DNA of 21,013 nt, from positions 1-21,013 of IMG/VR virus record IMGVR_UViG_3300020450_001459; one strand, 5' to 3'. The notes under the pieces were generated by a model. It saw nothing but the letters and a program-made list of their open reading frames with translations. It was not told the origin of the DNA and did no database searches. Below, piece after piece: positions 14,117 to 21,013 of the stretch (position 1 is the first letter of the stretch; each line of letters opens with the position of its first letter). The position numbers and the translations under genes were made by a program. The stretch comes from a virus.

Positions 14117-15379
14117 TTAAATAGTTTTCTTTTCTATAGTAATCGAGTTATCTTTATCTGACTTTAAGAGATTTTTAATTTCAGATTGAAAACCTTTTTT
14201 ATTTTTTGGTTTTTTCTTAGGTGATGGTGCATCTAAACTAAATGTAGGTTTTGGAGCTCCTGTCATACTAGGAACATTTGATGTTGGTGTCCAAGAAGAA
14301 CTGAAATTTTGGTTGCTAGGAACGCTGGGAGCACTCATAGATTGCATTGGTGATGCAATTGCTGGTTGTTGATTTGGTGAACCAGATTGTACTTGTTGCT
14401 GTTGTTGTTGTGGAGGAACAAAATTACCAGTGTATGTTTTTGGTTTACCTAGTCTCTTTTTACAAGATGCAACAATTTCATCAATTTGTTTCTTACTTAA
14501 CTCCATCGCTTCATCATTAAAACGATCAACTCTTTCATCCATTGTAATCCTGATTGGAGCATATTCTCTCCTACCATTACCAACATCAAAAATATCAAAG
14601 TCTTTATGGCCTGGATAACTTATGTTTTCTGGATATGTAGACCCAACAACCACAGTTGCAGTTTTATCAAATGCTCTTGCAATATGTTGACCCATACTAT
14701 CACATCCTAAGAAATGATCTGCAATTTCAATAACTGCAGCCCATACTCTCATATCACTTATCTGTGGTCTAGCTATGGGATATTTTTCCTCATTCTCCTC
14801 TGTAGAAAAATGATGTTCACTCATTACGATTACTGCATAATCTTTTTTGAGTTGATTAATAATATCGATAGCTCCCACGAGGGAGAAACTTCTTGAAGTT
14901 GGATCTGCAATAAACTCTCCCATCTGTTCAACAGATCTTCCAAATGGTTGTACGACTATTACCTTATCTTTTTTGGTTACTGATTTTATTTCTTCAACAA
15001 TATTATATCCAGCAATAATCTCCATTTTATTGAGACTAATTGTTGGTTTTGGTAATTCTCTAGGTTCATCTAAACCATTGATTGCAATATCATATGCTTG
15101 TGCTAAACTACACTTCTGATTGTAATAGTGCCATATTCTATAAGGTTCTGGACTCTCACAATCTCTGTCTTTGATATGTTCTTGGAAAAGGTTTTTATGC
15201 CAATGGTCATAAACCTTATCATCTAATGTTGGGTGTCCCTTGAAGAAATCAGTTCCACCTTCACATACGATAATAAAGTCTTCGTTGTTCTCTGCATATT
15301 TTTCAAATGCAGGGATTGAACTTATAACTCTACCCGCTCCACCATTAATAAAAAACGCCTTCGATCTCATAGTTTTCAT
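14117..15379 (-). CDS. GT9-like glycosyltransferase (heptosyltransferase type) with low-complexity tail
   Basis: Probably transfers a sugar from a nucleotide donor. Residues 1-315 look like a GT-B enzyme related to family GT9 (ADP-heptose:LPS heptosyltransferases): an N-terminal FFINGGAGRVISSIPAFEKY (9-28), KVIVVQPFGRSV (139-150), and the donor-site block FLGCDSMGQHIARAF (223-237) with VVGSTYPENISYP, equivalent to the GNDSGxxHxA...GPT motif. The call fits the ADP-heptose genes nearby but is less certain than theirs. Residues 316-420 are unusual: six consecutive Gln (324-329), then a Q/P/S-rich stretch and a basic end (PSPKKKPKNKKGFQ). The tail could tether the enzyme or mark it as virion-associated. 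ATG at 15379 has AGGA just before it; an internal ATG at residue 4 is also possible. Confidence 0.7.
   Translation of the reverse strand: MKTMRSKAFFINGGAGRVISSIPAFEKYAENNEDFIIVCEGGTDFFKGHPTLDDKVYDHWHKNLFQEHIKDRDCESPEPYRIWHYYNQKCSLAQAYDIAINGLDEPRELPKPTISLNKMEIIAGYNIVEEIKSVTKKDKVIVVQPFGRSVEQMGEFIADPTSRSFSLVGAIDIINQLKKDYAVIVMSEHHFSTEENEEKYPIARPQISDMRVWAAVIEIADHFLGCDSMGQHIARAFDKTATVVVGSTYPENISYPGHKDFDIFDVGNGRREYAPIRITMDERVDRFNDEAMELSKKQIDEIVASCKKRLGKPKTYTGNFVPPQQQQQQVQSGSPNQQPAIASPMQSMSAPSVPSNQNFSSSWTPTSNVPSMTGAPKPTFSLDAPSPKKKPKNKKGFQSEIKNLLKSDKDNSITIEKKTI
14393..14410 (-). repeat. CAA/CAG trinucleotide tract encoding six Gln
   Basis: Minus strand reads five CAA and one CAG codon in a row. It marks the start of the low-complexity tail of the glycosyltransferase. 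Such tracts can expand or contract, so the length may vary between relatives. Confidence 0.8.
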
Positions 15380-15397
15380 AATTCCTATAGTATATAG

Positions 15398-16060
15398 TCA
15401 CATAAAAAACACCTGTGCCAGTCTAGGATATTCCTTAAACATAGACCTGTTCAAGGTAGCTCCATGAGTGTGGCGTGCCTCATATAACACCATTCTATTA
15501 TATTTCATCTCCATAGTCAACTTTATATCTTTTTTAATGTTATATCCAAAATCATATGGATGATCTTCTATGAATTTATAAAAATCTGTACCACCATCAC
15601 ATTCTTCTGGCGTGTTCAGATAAACCAATGCAGCCCACTTAGTATCGATGTTATCTTTATGGTGAGTATTACAGAAAATAGTCTTACTAAATCTTTCATT
15701 TATATCTTCATTTGTCGTATGATTGACCATGAATTTCATATTGTCCCACACATAATGAAACATAGCATCACCATATTCTAAGTTTGTCCATTCTTCATGT
15801 TGACAGAGTTTACTAAACACTGGTAGGAGAGTATCAATCATCTCTTGATTTTCTTCCATAACTCTTGATCCTATCAAACCACCACAGACTTCTTTATCCT
15901 TCGACCTTTTACATGATAGAGCGTAATCTCTTACTTGATCTGGATACTTGTAAAAATCATCTACTACAAAAACTTTTCTCCAAACAAATCCAGCATCGTT
16001 AAATCTAGAATGATCATAAACCCTGTGTATCACAGGATCTTGGTTGTATACTTCAAACAT
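15398..16060 (-). CDS. DUF6445-like putative Fe(II)/2-oxoglutarate oxygenase (paralogue)
   Basis: A 220-residue protein related to the plus-strand gene at 6063-6668. It shares a start-region block (KVFVVDDFYKYPDQVRDYAL, 29-48), an HxD pair (H134-K135-D136), WAALVYLNTPEECDGGTDFY (142-161), MKYNRMVLY (185-193), candidate distal His residues H197/H199 in ARHTHGA and a C-terminal RLAQVFF with R213. The overall pattern is that of a double-stranded beta-helix dioxygenase. DUF6445 proteins are, as I recall, found beside tryptophan-halogenase-like genes in bacteria, which matches the halogenase here. It starts just after a terminator and may be the first gene of the accessory transcript. The substrate is unknown. 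Confidence 0.75.
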   Translation of the reverse strand: MFEVYNQDPVIHRVYDHSRFNDAGFVWRKVFVVDDFYKYPDQVRDYALSCKRSKDKEVCGGLIGSRVMEENQEMIDTLLPVFSKLCQHEEWTNLEYGDAMFHYVWDNMKFMVNHTTNEDINERFSKTIFCNTHHKDNIDTKWAALVYLNTPEECDGGTDFYKFIEDHPYDFGYNIKKDIKLTMEMKYNRMVLYEARHTHGATLNRSMFKEYPRLAQVFFM

Positions 16061-16073
16061 AACCCCAGATAAT

Positions 16074-16099
16074 AAAAAAGATCCTCATAAGAGGATCTT
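16074..16099 (-). terminator. Rho-independent terminator after the chaperone-like gene
   Basis: A nine-base-pair perfect stem, AAGATCCTC with GAGGATCTT, around a four-base loop. On the minus strand it is followed by a run of six T. It lies 28 bases past the stop of the gene at 16127-16912 and separates the fibre region from the accessory island. Confidence 0.85.
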
Positions 16100-16126
16100 G
16101 AATTAACTTATATATAAAAGTTTATT

Positions 16127-16912
16127 TTACATTGCAGTTGGTGGCTTCCATGATTCAGCTGTTACTGTCTCATCTTCTGGACCATCTGGTGGATTTTGGA
16201 ATTCGGGTTCCATTGGGAACATCATGTCAGCAAAGTTAGGGTGAACTCCAGCAGCTTGCATTTTAGTTGGAAGATCTCTTAACTGTTGACGATAATCTTT
16301 CCACTTTTGCTTAAGTGCATCTGGCATATCTTCTGCAATTTGACCATCACTGTTAGCAAGAACTTTATTTCTATGTTGTCTAACATGATCCCAAGTTTTG
16401 TCATAGTCAACACCATTCATCTTTTCTTTAGGTGTGAAAACTTGAATTGAGATGTCATCAGGACCAGCACTGCCTGCGTTTGCAACTGTAATAGATTCCC
16501 AATTGTAAATGTCATCTGGGAACAGTGTTGAAGAATATGTGAATTGAGGGTATACACCTCCATCTATTTCTGGAGATCCAGCATGGAATACATCAGATCC
16601 AGCACCTCTATCTTCTTCCTTCTCGTTGACAACTGGGCCTCTGAGTTGACAGATAAGTGTGTGTAGATTTGATCTAGCGCAGTCTACTTCATACCACTGT
16701 ACAACGTCTAGTGGTTTTGGACGACCATCTGCGATATCATCCTCTGTTAGAGGACCATATACCTCTTTTCCTTCTGCATTAATTTGCAGAAAAATCTTGT
16801 CTGGACCATCATAAGTTTGGTCTCTTTGTTTTCCATCAGACATTGAATGATCTGTTAGGAAGTCGTTCGGCAGACTTAGTTGCCATCCTTGTGAAATAAT
16901 TTTTGTTGCCAT
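16127..16912 (-). CDS. Tail-fibre region protein with tail-assembly-chaperone-like C-terminus
   Basis: A 261-residue acidic protein. The N-terminal 150 residues are beta-rich and unfamiliar (WQLSLPNDF, then VVQWYEVDCARSNLHTLICQ). The region from about 180 (VRQHRNKVLANSDGQ, then LKQKWKDYRQQLRDLP) matches the pattern of phage tail-assembly chaperones of the Phage_tail_APC type: R..R...L..SD, then W..YRQ.LRDLP. In that family SDW is usual; here it is SDG. It is the only gene in the region with an exact T4 late promoter, and it sits between two terminators, so it is a monocistronic late gene. It may assist folding of the Cys-rich adhesins, or be a virion protein itself. The ribosome-binding site (GAAGAAA) is weak. 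Confidence 0.72.
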   Translation of the reverse strand: MATKIISQGWQLSLPNDFLTDHSMSDGKQRDQTYDGPDKIFLQINAEGKEVYGPLTEDDIADGRPKPLDVVQWYEVDCARSNLHTLICQLRGPVVNEKEEDRGAGSDVFHAGSPEIDGGVYPQFTYSSTLFPDDIYNWESITVANAGSAGPDDISIQVFTPKEKMNGVDYDKTWDHVRQHRNKVLANSDGQIAEDMPDALKQKWKDYRQQLRDLPTKMQAAGVHPNFADMMFPMEPEFQNPPDGPEDETVTAESWKPPTAM

Positions 16913-16944
16913 TGCGGATTTCTTCGGGTTTTCTCCTTCGGCAC

Positions 16945-16952
16945 TATTTATA
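16945..16952 (-). promoter_or_regulatory. Exact T4-type late promoter TATAAATA
   Basis: Minus strand reads TATAAATA, the canonical gp55-dependent late promoter, 33 bases before the ATG of the downstream gene. It directly follows the T-run of the upstream terminator, so ending and restarting occur within about 35 bases. The full match makes this the best promoter in the window. Confidence 0.85.
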
Positions 16953-16979
16953 AAAAAAGAGGGTCTATAACCCTCTTTT
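16953..16979 (-). terminator. Rho-independent terminator after the Cys-rich gene trio
   Basis: A nine-base-pair stem, AAAAGAGGG with CCCTCTTTT, with a seven-base loop and seven T on the minus-strand side. It lies 21 bases past the stop of the third Cys-rich gene (17000). Its T-run abuts the late promoter at 16945-16952. Stem symmetry could also let it work weakly on the plus strand. Confidence 0.85.
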
Positions 16980-16999
16980 GATAAATTTTCTTATTCGGT

Positions 17000-17788
17000 T
17001 TAGACGTATGTGATCTTAACAAGTCCAGATCCACCTTGTCCGCCTTGTCCACAACATCTTCCACAGTAGTTACTGTTTGCACCCTGACCACCATGTCCGT
17101 ACGGAACTGTCCAACAACCACAACGCATCCAACACTCTCTTTGTCCGTAGGAAACACCAAGAGTTCCGATGAACGGAGCACCTGTTGGTCTACCTTCATT
17201 GAAGTAACAGTGACAGTTGAATCCATCAGGTCTGTATGAGTTACCACCGTGGTTGCCCATTCCGAAGTCTCCTCCGTGAGCGCCAGGTTGCATACAACAA
17301 GTATGGAACTGAGAGTAACAGTTTGAAGACCAGTCACCAGTTGCACAACCTCTAACACCACCTAAGGCACAGAAGTTAGAGAGGTTATACCCATTTACAT
17401 AGGAGTTACATCCGCAACACCCTGTACACTCTCTAGAACAGCAACGGTAAACACCAGCAGCACAAACGGTATATTGGCATCCAGCATTAGTCGAAATAGT
17501 TTTTGTATTGTAGTATCCACCACCAGCACCGTGCCAGTTTTGACATCTGTTACATGAACATGCACCATGTCCATTTCCTCCAGCACCCCAGATTTCCCAA
17601 GTAATTCTTGTCACTCCAGTAGGAACTTGCCAGTTACAGCAACAGCCAGGTGTACAGTAACATGGATGACCATAGACCCATTTTACACACCAGTTAGAGA
17701 ACGCACCAGATTGAACCGCAGAACTAGGGATAGTGGTATCCGTAATCTGAGAATTGTCAATCTTTTTATAACTTGAATAAGAAGCCAT
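17000..17788 (-). CDS. Cys/Gly-rich fibre-like protein, copy 3
   Basis: A 262-residue protein with 30 Cys (about 11%) and many Gly, related to the two genes upstream of it. Layout: an N-terminal YSSYKKIDNSQI motif, CYCTPGCCC (about 43-51), WEIWGAGGNGHGACSCNRCQ (65-84), a central Cys cluster CCSRECTGCCGC, YVNGYNLSNFC, a variable segment (about 165-215), and ECWMRCGCW followed by CGRCCGQGGQGGSGLVKITY. The VPTGV...WEIWGAGG block and the ending GLVKITY are typical of glycine-rich phage fibre tips and adhesins. The Cys could form disulfides or bind metal; free Cys is unusual for a cytoplasmically assembled virion. AAGGAAAAG precedes ATG. A host-binding adhesin is inferred. Confidence 0.8.
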   Translation of the reverse strand: MASYSSYKKIDNSQITDTTIPSSAVQSGAFSNWCVKWVYGHPCYCTPGCCCNWQVPTGVTRITWEIWGAGGNGHGACSCNRCQNWHGAGGGYYNTKTISTNAGCQYTVCAAGVYRCCSRECTGCCGCNSYVNGYNLSNFCALGGVRGCATGDWSSNCYSQFHTCCMQPGAHGGDFGMGNHGGNSYRPDGFNCHCYFNEGRPTGAPFIGTLGVSYGQRECWMRCGCWTVPYGHGGQGANSNYCGRCCGQGGQGGSGLVKITYV

Positions 17789-17797
17789 TTCTTTTCC

Positions 17798-18592
17798 TTA
17801 GAAGTATGTAATTTTGACGAGACCGCCACCGCCAGTACCGCCTTGTCCGCAGCACCTACCACAATATGTAGACATTGCGTTCTGTCCGCCGTGTCCATAA
17901 GGAACGATCCAACAACCACAACGAATCCAACATTCTCGGATAGACTGTGTGACTTGTGTACCAATTAGAGGTGCAGAAGCGGGTCTATGACCGTAATGAT
18001 AACAGTGACACCAACCTCTGTAAGTATCATGTCTTGATACGTTCCATACACCAGCATGATCACCTAGTCCGAAGTCTCCTCCGTTGTTTCCAGGCGCTCT
18101 ACAACAGGTGTTGACAGATGTACAACCAGTTGACCAACTTGGGTTAGCGTTCGCACGACATCCACCAATAGCACAGAAGTTTGATAGGTTGTATCCGTTT
18201 ACATAAGATGAACAACCTGTGCAACCAAAACATTCTCTAGATAGACACCTATAAACTCCAGCAGCACAAACACTATATGTACAACCACCATTGGTTGTAA
18301 TCATCTTAGAGTTATAATATCCTCCACCAGAACTTGAATAGTGTTGACATCTGTTACATGAACATGCACCAGTACCGTTTCCACCAGCACCCCAAGCCTG
18401 AATCCACATGTTGTTTACCCCAGATGGGACTGACCAGTTGCAACAGCAACCAGGCGAACAACGACACATAATACCAAAAACCCATTTTACGCCGTAGGTA
18501 CAGTTCGGAGAACCACTAAAACTCGATGCCGATAGGGCATTTGAAGCTATCTGGTCTCCATTAATTTTTTTGTATGATGAATAACTTGCCAT
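17798..18592 (-). CDS. Cys/Gly-rich fibre-like protein, copy 2
   Basis: A 264-residue paralogue with 28 Cys. It shares the N-terminal YSSYKKINGDQI, CRCSPGCCC, AWGAGGNGTGACSCNRCQ, LSRECFGCTGC, YVNGYNLSNFC and CGRCCGQGGTGGGGLVKITY with its neighbours. The segment around 165-215 (GDHAGVWNVSRHDTYRGWCH) differs in sequence and length from the other copies and is the most likely recognition loop. It lacks one Cys of the paired CC in the central cluster (CL instead of CC). The ATG is preceded by AAGGAA at a rather long spacing of about 11 bases. The function is taken from the family pattern: a tail-associated adhesin or virion decoration. Confidence 0.8.
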   Translation of the reverse strand: MASYSSYKKINGDQIASNALSASSFSGSPNCTYGVKWVFGIMCRCSPGCCCNWSVPSGVNNMWIQAWGAGGNGTGACSCNRCQHYSSSGGGYYNSKMITTNGGCTYSVCAAGVYRCLSRECFGCTGCSSYVNGYNLSNFCAIGGCRANANPSWSTGCTSVNTCCRAPGNNGGDFGLGDHAGVWNVSRHDTYRGWCHCYHYGHRPASAPLIGTQVTQSIRECWIRCGCWIVPYGHGGQNAMSTYCGRCCGQGGTGGGGLVKITYF

Positions 18593-18607
18593 TTCTGTTT
18601 AAATTCC

Positions 18608-19393
18608 TTAGACGTAAGTAATTCGGACGACACCAGAGCCGCCTTGACCGCCCTGTCCACAACAACGACCACAATATGTAGTCATAGCACCTTGACCACC
18701 AGTTGCATAAGGAGCAGTCCAACAACCGCAACGTGACCAACACTGTTCCATTTGATGTTCAACACTGTTTGTTGATAAGAATGGAGCACCTGATGATTCT
18801 CCACTTGCAACCGCACCAGTACAGTGACAGTTCCAGTGACCTGACCAACCTTTTTGGTGAGGAGACATTGCGAAATCTCCACCCCATGTTCCAGGCGATA
18901 CACAACAGAAGTGTCTAGATGTACATCTAACTGACCAGTCGGGGTTTGCACAACCTCTTGCACCACCTATGGCGCAGAAGTTACTTAAGTTGTGACCGTT
19001 AACGTATGAAGTACAACCTTGACATCCGTTACATTCTCTCGAACAGCAACGATAAACTCCACCAGCACATACAGTATATTGACAACCAGGCGTTGTGCTG
19101 ATTGTTTTAGTATTATATGTTCCTCCAGAAGCTTGTTGATAGTGTTGGCATCTATTACACGAACAATGTCCGTGTCCGTTACCTCCAGCACCCCAGAGTT
19201 CTAGAGTTAATTTCTCTACACCTGATGGAACTTGCCAATAACAGCAACAGCCAGGAGTACAATAACATGGATGTCCGTAGAACATCTTCACACAGTAAGC
19301 AGGAGCCACACCAGATTGCAGCTTATTGGGACTAATATTCCCACTGACAATCTGGTCTGACTGTATTCTTCTGTATGATCTATAATTGGCCAT
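18608..19393 (-). CDS. Cys/Gly-rich fibre-like protein, copy 1
   Basis: A 261-residue paralogue with 29 Cys, first in the array. It starts with YRSYRRIQSDQIVSGNIS, a motif like those found at the N-terminus of marine phage fibre proteins, then has CYCTPGCCCYWQVPSGV, LWGAGGNGHGHCSCNRCQ, CCSRECNGCQGC, YVNGHNLSNFC, a variable segment (FAMSPHQKGWSGHWNCHC) and CGRCCGQGGQGGSGVVRITY. Lys is replaced by Arg at several positions where the other two copies agree, so it is the most diverged copy. AGGATC lies six bases before ATG. The 54-base gap to the upstream fibre gene contains TATATAATG, a possible promoter element. Confidence 0.8.
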   Translation of the reverse strand: MANYRSYRRIQSDQIVSGNISPNKLQSGVAPAYCVKMFYGHPCYCTPGCCCYWQVPSGVEKLTLELWGAGGNGHGHCSCNRCQHYQQASGGTYNTKTISTTPGCQYTVCAGGVYRCCSRECNGCQGCTSYVNGHNLSNFCAIGGARGCANPDWSVRCTSRHFCCVSPGTWGGDFAMSPHQKGWSGHWNCHCTGAVASGESSGAPFLSTNSVEHQMEQCWSRCGCWTAPYATGGQGAMTTYCGRCCGQGGQGGSGVVRITYV

Positions 19394-19447
19394 TTATGAT
19401 CCTAAAAGTTTGCGTTGAAAAAATATCATTATATAGAGGATCTCAAA
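19394..19447 (-). promoter_or_regulatory. Gap before the Cys-rich trio, possible weak promoter
   Basis: The minus strand holds CTATATAATG about 30 bases before the start of copy 1. It partly resembles the late box TATAAATA but differs at two or more positions. No terminator hairpin is evident after the upstream fibre gene, so the trio may be read through from it. Confidence 0.3.
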
Positions 19448-21013
19448 TTAGATGGAGAAGATTCTCCAACCGTATGTTGAACCAGAGTAAGTAAGACTAA
19501 ACGCAGCGCCCTCTGTGTTAACTGTTAAGTTAGCATTGTCACCTTGAATTGGTCTACCGTTTCTAGAAACAACTAAGTTGTTTGAGTCAAATGTCTTAGC
19601 AACATCATAGAATGTAATTGTTGCACCTAAGTCAGGAGATGCAGGGAGTGTTGCAGTAACCTGTCCACCACCAGTGTTAACGAAGTAAACAAGTCCAGAT
19701 TCAGCATTGTAACTTGAAGAAACAGTGCTGTATGCCTGAACACCTGGCTGAATCCACTGAGAACCGTTGTAGTATTCAAGAGCACCTAATGTGGAGTTGA
19801 ATCTTAACGCACCAGTATTGAACTCTTCGTCAACACCGCCAGGTCTTTGAGCAGTTGTACCTACAGGAGGTGTCATTGCCTTAGTACCCATCTTCGCACG
19901 AGTTAAGAATCCCTTAACCGCAAATTCAGTAGGACAAGCAGTGTTTGAGTTACCAGCGAGTGACTCATCAGAGGAGAACTCGTTGATCGCCTCACCGACC
20001 TGACCACCAATCGCACCAAGTCTCAATTCTGTCAAACCAGAAAGGTTGAACGCGGAGGCATCCAATGTCGCACGACCTGTTAACTGGTCAACGGAGAAGA
20101 AGTCTCCAACTCTGAAGTTACCACCTTGGTCGGTTGATACGAAGAACACCTTACCAGGCCCGAATACGTTAGTTTCTTGACCTTGGATGACGTTCGCCAA
20201 GTTGACGTTTGGATATCCAGTTTCGGTCTTGTTACCAGTACCAACTGCGAGGAAGTCGTGTCCTGTTAGTCTTGCCTGTGAGAACAGTGTTCTGATTTGA
20301 ATATCAGATCCTTGACCAGAACCGAGGTTTCTAGTATCCCATATTCCTCTCTGTTTCTCAGGAGATATGGTTAGAGTTGCACGGTTACTGTAGATAACTT
20401 GTTGTCCAGCACCCGATCCAGCCTGCCATTCAAAGTAAGTGGCCGCCGTTGCAACGTTCGTGATTGTGTTAATGATGTAGAATCTATCGTCTGCACCGTA
20501 AGTTGTGGTTGTAAATCCGATAGCGTCACCAATTAGAAGTGTGCCAGATGTCTGATCAACTTCTAGAATTGTACCTTTCTGTCCTGTGATAGAAGAAGTA
20601 ACACCAGAGACTGTGATTGAACCAATACCAGAACTCTGTTCTGCACCAGCACCGAACCAAACTACTTCTCCGTCTACGAATCCAGTAGTACCGATACCAG
20701 CGTTACCGTATCCACCCTGATACTTGAAGTAAATCTTATCAGCAGAGATTTGGTCGTTTAACATCCATGCAGTAGCCTTAGATGTTGCACCGAACATTGT
20801 TTGTCCAACAGCAACTGTACCACCTTTAGTTGTTCCTACGACTGTCATCATGTCACCAAAGACTTTTGCAGTTCTTGGAACTTCATCAGTTGAGAAACCA
20901 GATGAGATAACACCATAGTCACCGTAAGAGTTGTTTCCACCAACACCCCTGATTCTTGATCCACCACCTGAGTAGTAACCCCACTTAGCGTAGTATGTGA
21001 AACAGGAAACGAT
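19448..21013 (-). CDS. Large tail-fibre-like structural protein, C-terminal 521 residues (runs off right edge)
   Basis: The frame is open to the right edge with no stop, so the true start lies beyond 21013; an internal ATG at 20851 is probably not the start. The visible part has YAKWGYYSGGGSRIRGVGG and GFSTDEVPRTAKVFGDMM at its beginning, a region typical of long virion proteins of marine T4-like phages. VDQLTGRATLDASAFNLSGL follows, then ACPTEFAVKGFLTRAK, the fibre motif LRFNSTLGALEYYNGSQW, and a terminal domain (about the last 95 residues) with ESGLVYFVNTGGGQVTATLP and YSGSTYGWRIFSI. That terminal domain is shared by many marine phage fibres as I recall them. It is probably a baseplate or tail-fibre subunit. 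Which T4 gene it corresponds to cannot be told. Confidence 0.85.
   Translation of the reverse strand: MVSCFTYYAKWGYYSGGGSRIRGVGGNNSYGDYGVISSGFSTDEVPRTAKVFGDMMTVVGTTKGGTVAVGQTMFGATSKATAWMLNDQISADKIYFKYQGGYGNAGIGTTGFVDGEVVWFGAGAEQSSGIGSITVSGVTSSITGQKGTILEVDQTSGTLLIGDAIGFTTTTYGADDRFYIINTITNVATAATYFEWQAGSGAGQQVIYSNRATLTISPEKQRGIWDTRNLGSGQGSDIQIRTLFSQARLTGHDFLAVGTGNKTETGYPNVNLANVIQGQETNVFGPGKVFFVSTDQGGNFRVGDFFSVDQLTGRATLDASAFNLSGLTELRLGAIGGQVGEAINEFSSDESLAGNSNTACPTEFAVKGFLTRAKMGTKAMTPPVGTTAQRPGGVDEEFNTGALRFNSTLGALEYYNGSQWIQPGVQAYSTVSSSYNAESGLVYFVNTGGGQVTATLPASPDLGATITFYDVAKTFDSNNLVVSRNGRPIQGDNANLTVNTEGAAFSLTYSGSTYGWRIFSI

Larger units (their letters stand above)
17000..19393 (-). repeat. Tandem array of three paralogous Cys/Gly-rich genes
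   Basis: Three genes of 262, 264 and 261 codons follow each other with gaps of 9 and 15 bases and align almost without gaps. Cys counts are 30, 28 and 29, and most Cys positions coincide. By eye roughly half of the residues are identical. Variation is concentrated in one segment at about residues 165-215, while flanks such as YVNG.NLSNFC and CGRCCGQGG are nearly constant. This points to local duplication followed by diversification. Confidence 0.85.

Noticed and set aside
16948-17361. Val/Thr-rich 137-residue minus-strand frame and similar frames at 17395-17586, 17683-17964 and 18682-18966
   Set aside because: They are alternate-frame shadows of the Cys-rich genes, with repetitive Val-rich translations and no ribosome-binding sites.
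19448-20851. A complete 467-residue fibre gene starting at 20851
   Set aside because: The same frame stays open to the window edge with fibre-like sequence upstream, so this ATG is internal and the gene is partial.

Overview
The window looks like part of a T4-like marine myovirus genome, probably a phage of picocyanobacteria (Prochlorococcus/Synechococcus) or SAR11. It is AT-rich and tightly packed. Most genes are on the minus strand, with 1-4 base start/stop overlaps. It contains the T4 neck/packaging order gp13-gp14-gp15-gp16-gp17, and one exact and two near matches to the T4 late promoter TATAAATA. The host assignment is inferred from resemblance, not shown by the sequence. I saw no tRNA, CRISPR array or insertion sequence. 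No gap without a gene is longer than about 90 bases.

Reading the minus strand from right to left, three regions follow one another. (1) 21013-16127 is a fibre/adhesin region: the C-terminal 521 residues of a large tail-fibre-like protein, three tandem paralogues very rich in Cys and Gly, and a protein with a tail-assembly-chaperone-like C-terminus. Two terminator hairpins and a perfect late promoter punctuate it. (2) 16060-6063 is an accessory metabolic island: a GT9-like glycosyltransferase with a Q/P/S-rich tail, a NodU/TobZ-type O-carbamoyltransferase, a flavin-dependent (tryptophan-type) halogenase, a heptose-1-phosphate adenylyltransferase, a heptose-7-phosphate kinase, a small acidic protein, a SAM methyltransferase, a HAD phosphatase, a cupin and a prolyl-4-hydroxylase-like oxygenase. 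On the plus strand it also carries an ADP-heptose 6-epimerase (HldD) and a second DUF6445-like oxygenase. Two related DUF6445-like proteins on opposite strands mark its edges. (3) 6025-1 is the structural block: gp13, a greatly enlarged gp14, gp15 with an extra C-terminal module, gp16, two small proteins whose N-termini resemble the T4 capsid-targeting sequence, and the N-terminal 229 residues of gp17.

The island reads as a nearly complete route to ADP-L-glycero-D-manno-heptose (kinase, possible phosphatase, adenylyltransferase, epimerase) plus a glycosyltransferase of the family that uses this donor. Only the first enzyme, the sedoheptulose-7-phosphate isomerase GmhA, is missing from the window. 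The carbamoyltransferase, halogenase, methyltransferase and Fe/2-oxoglutarate oxygenases are tailoring enzymes. Together they suggest the phage makes or remodels a decorated heptose-containing glycan, either on the infected cell surface or on its own virion. This is inference. The individual enzyme families are recognised with good confidence; the joint product is unknown.
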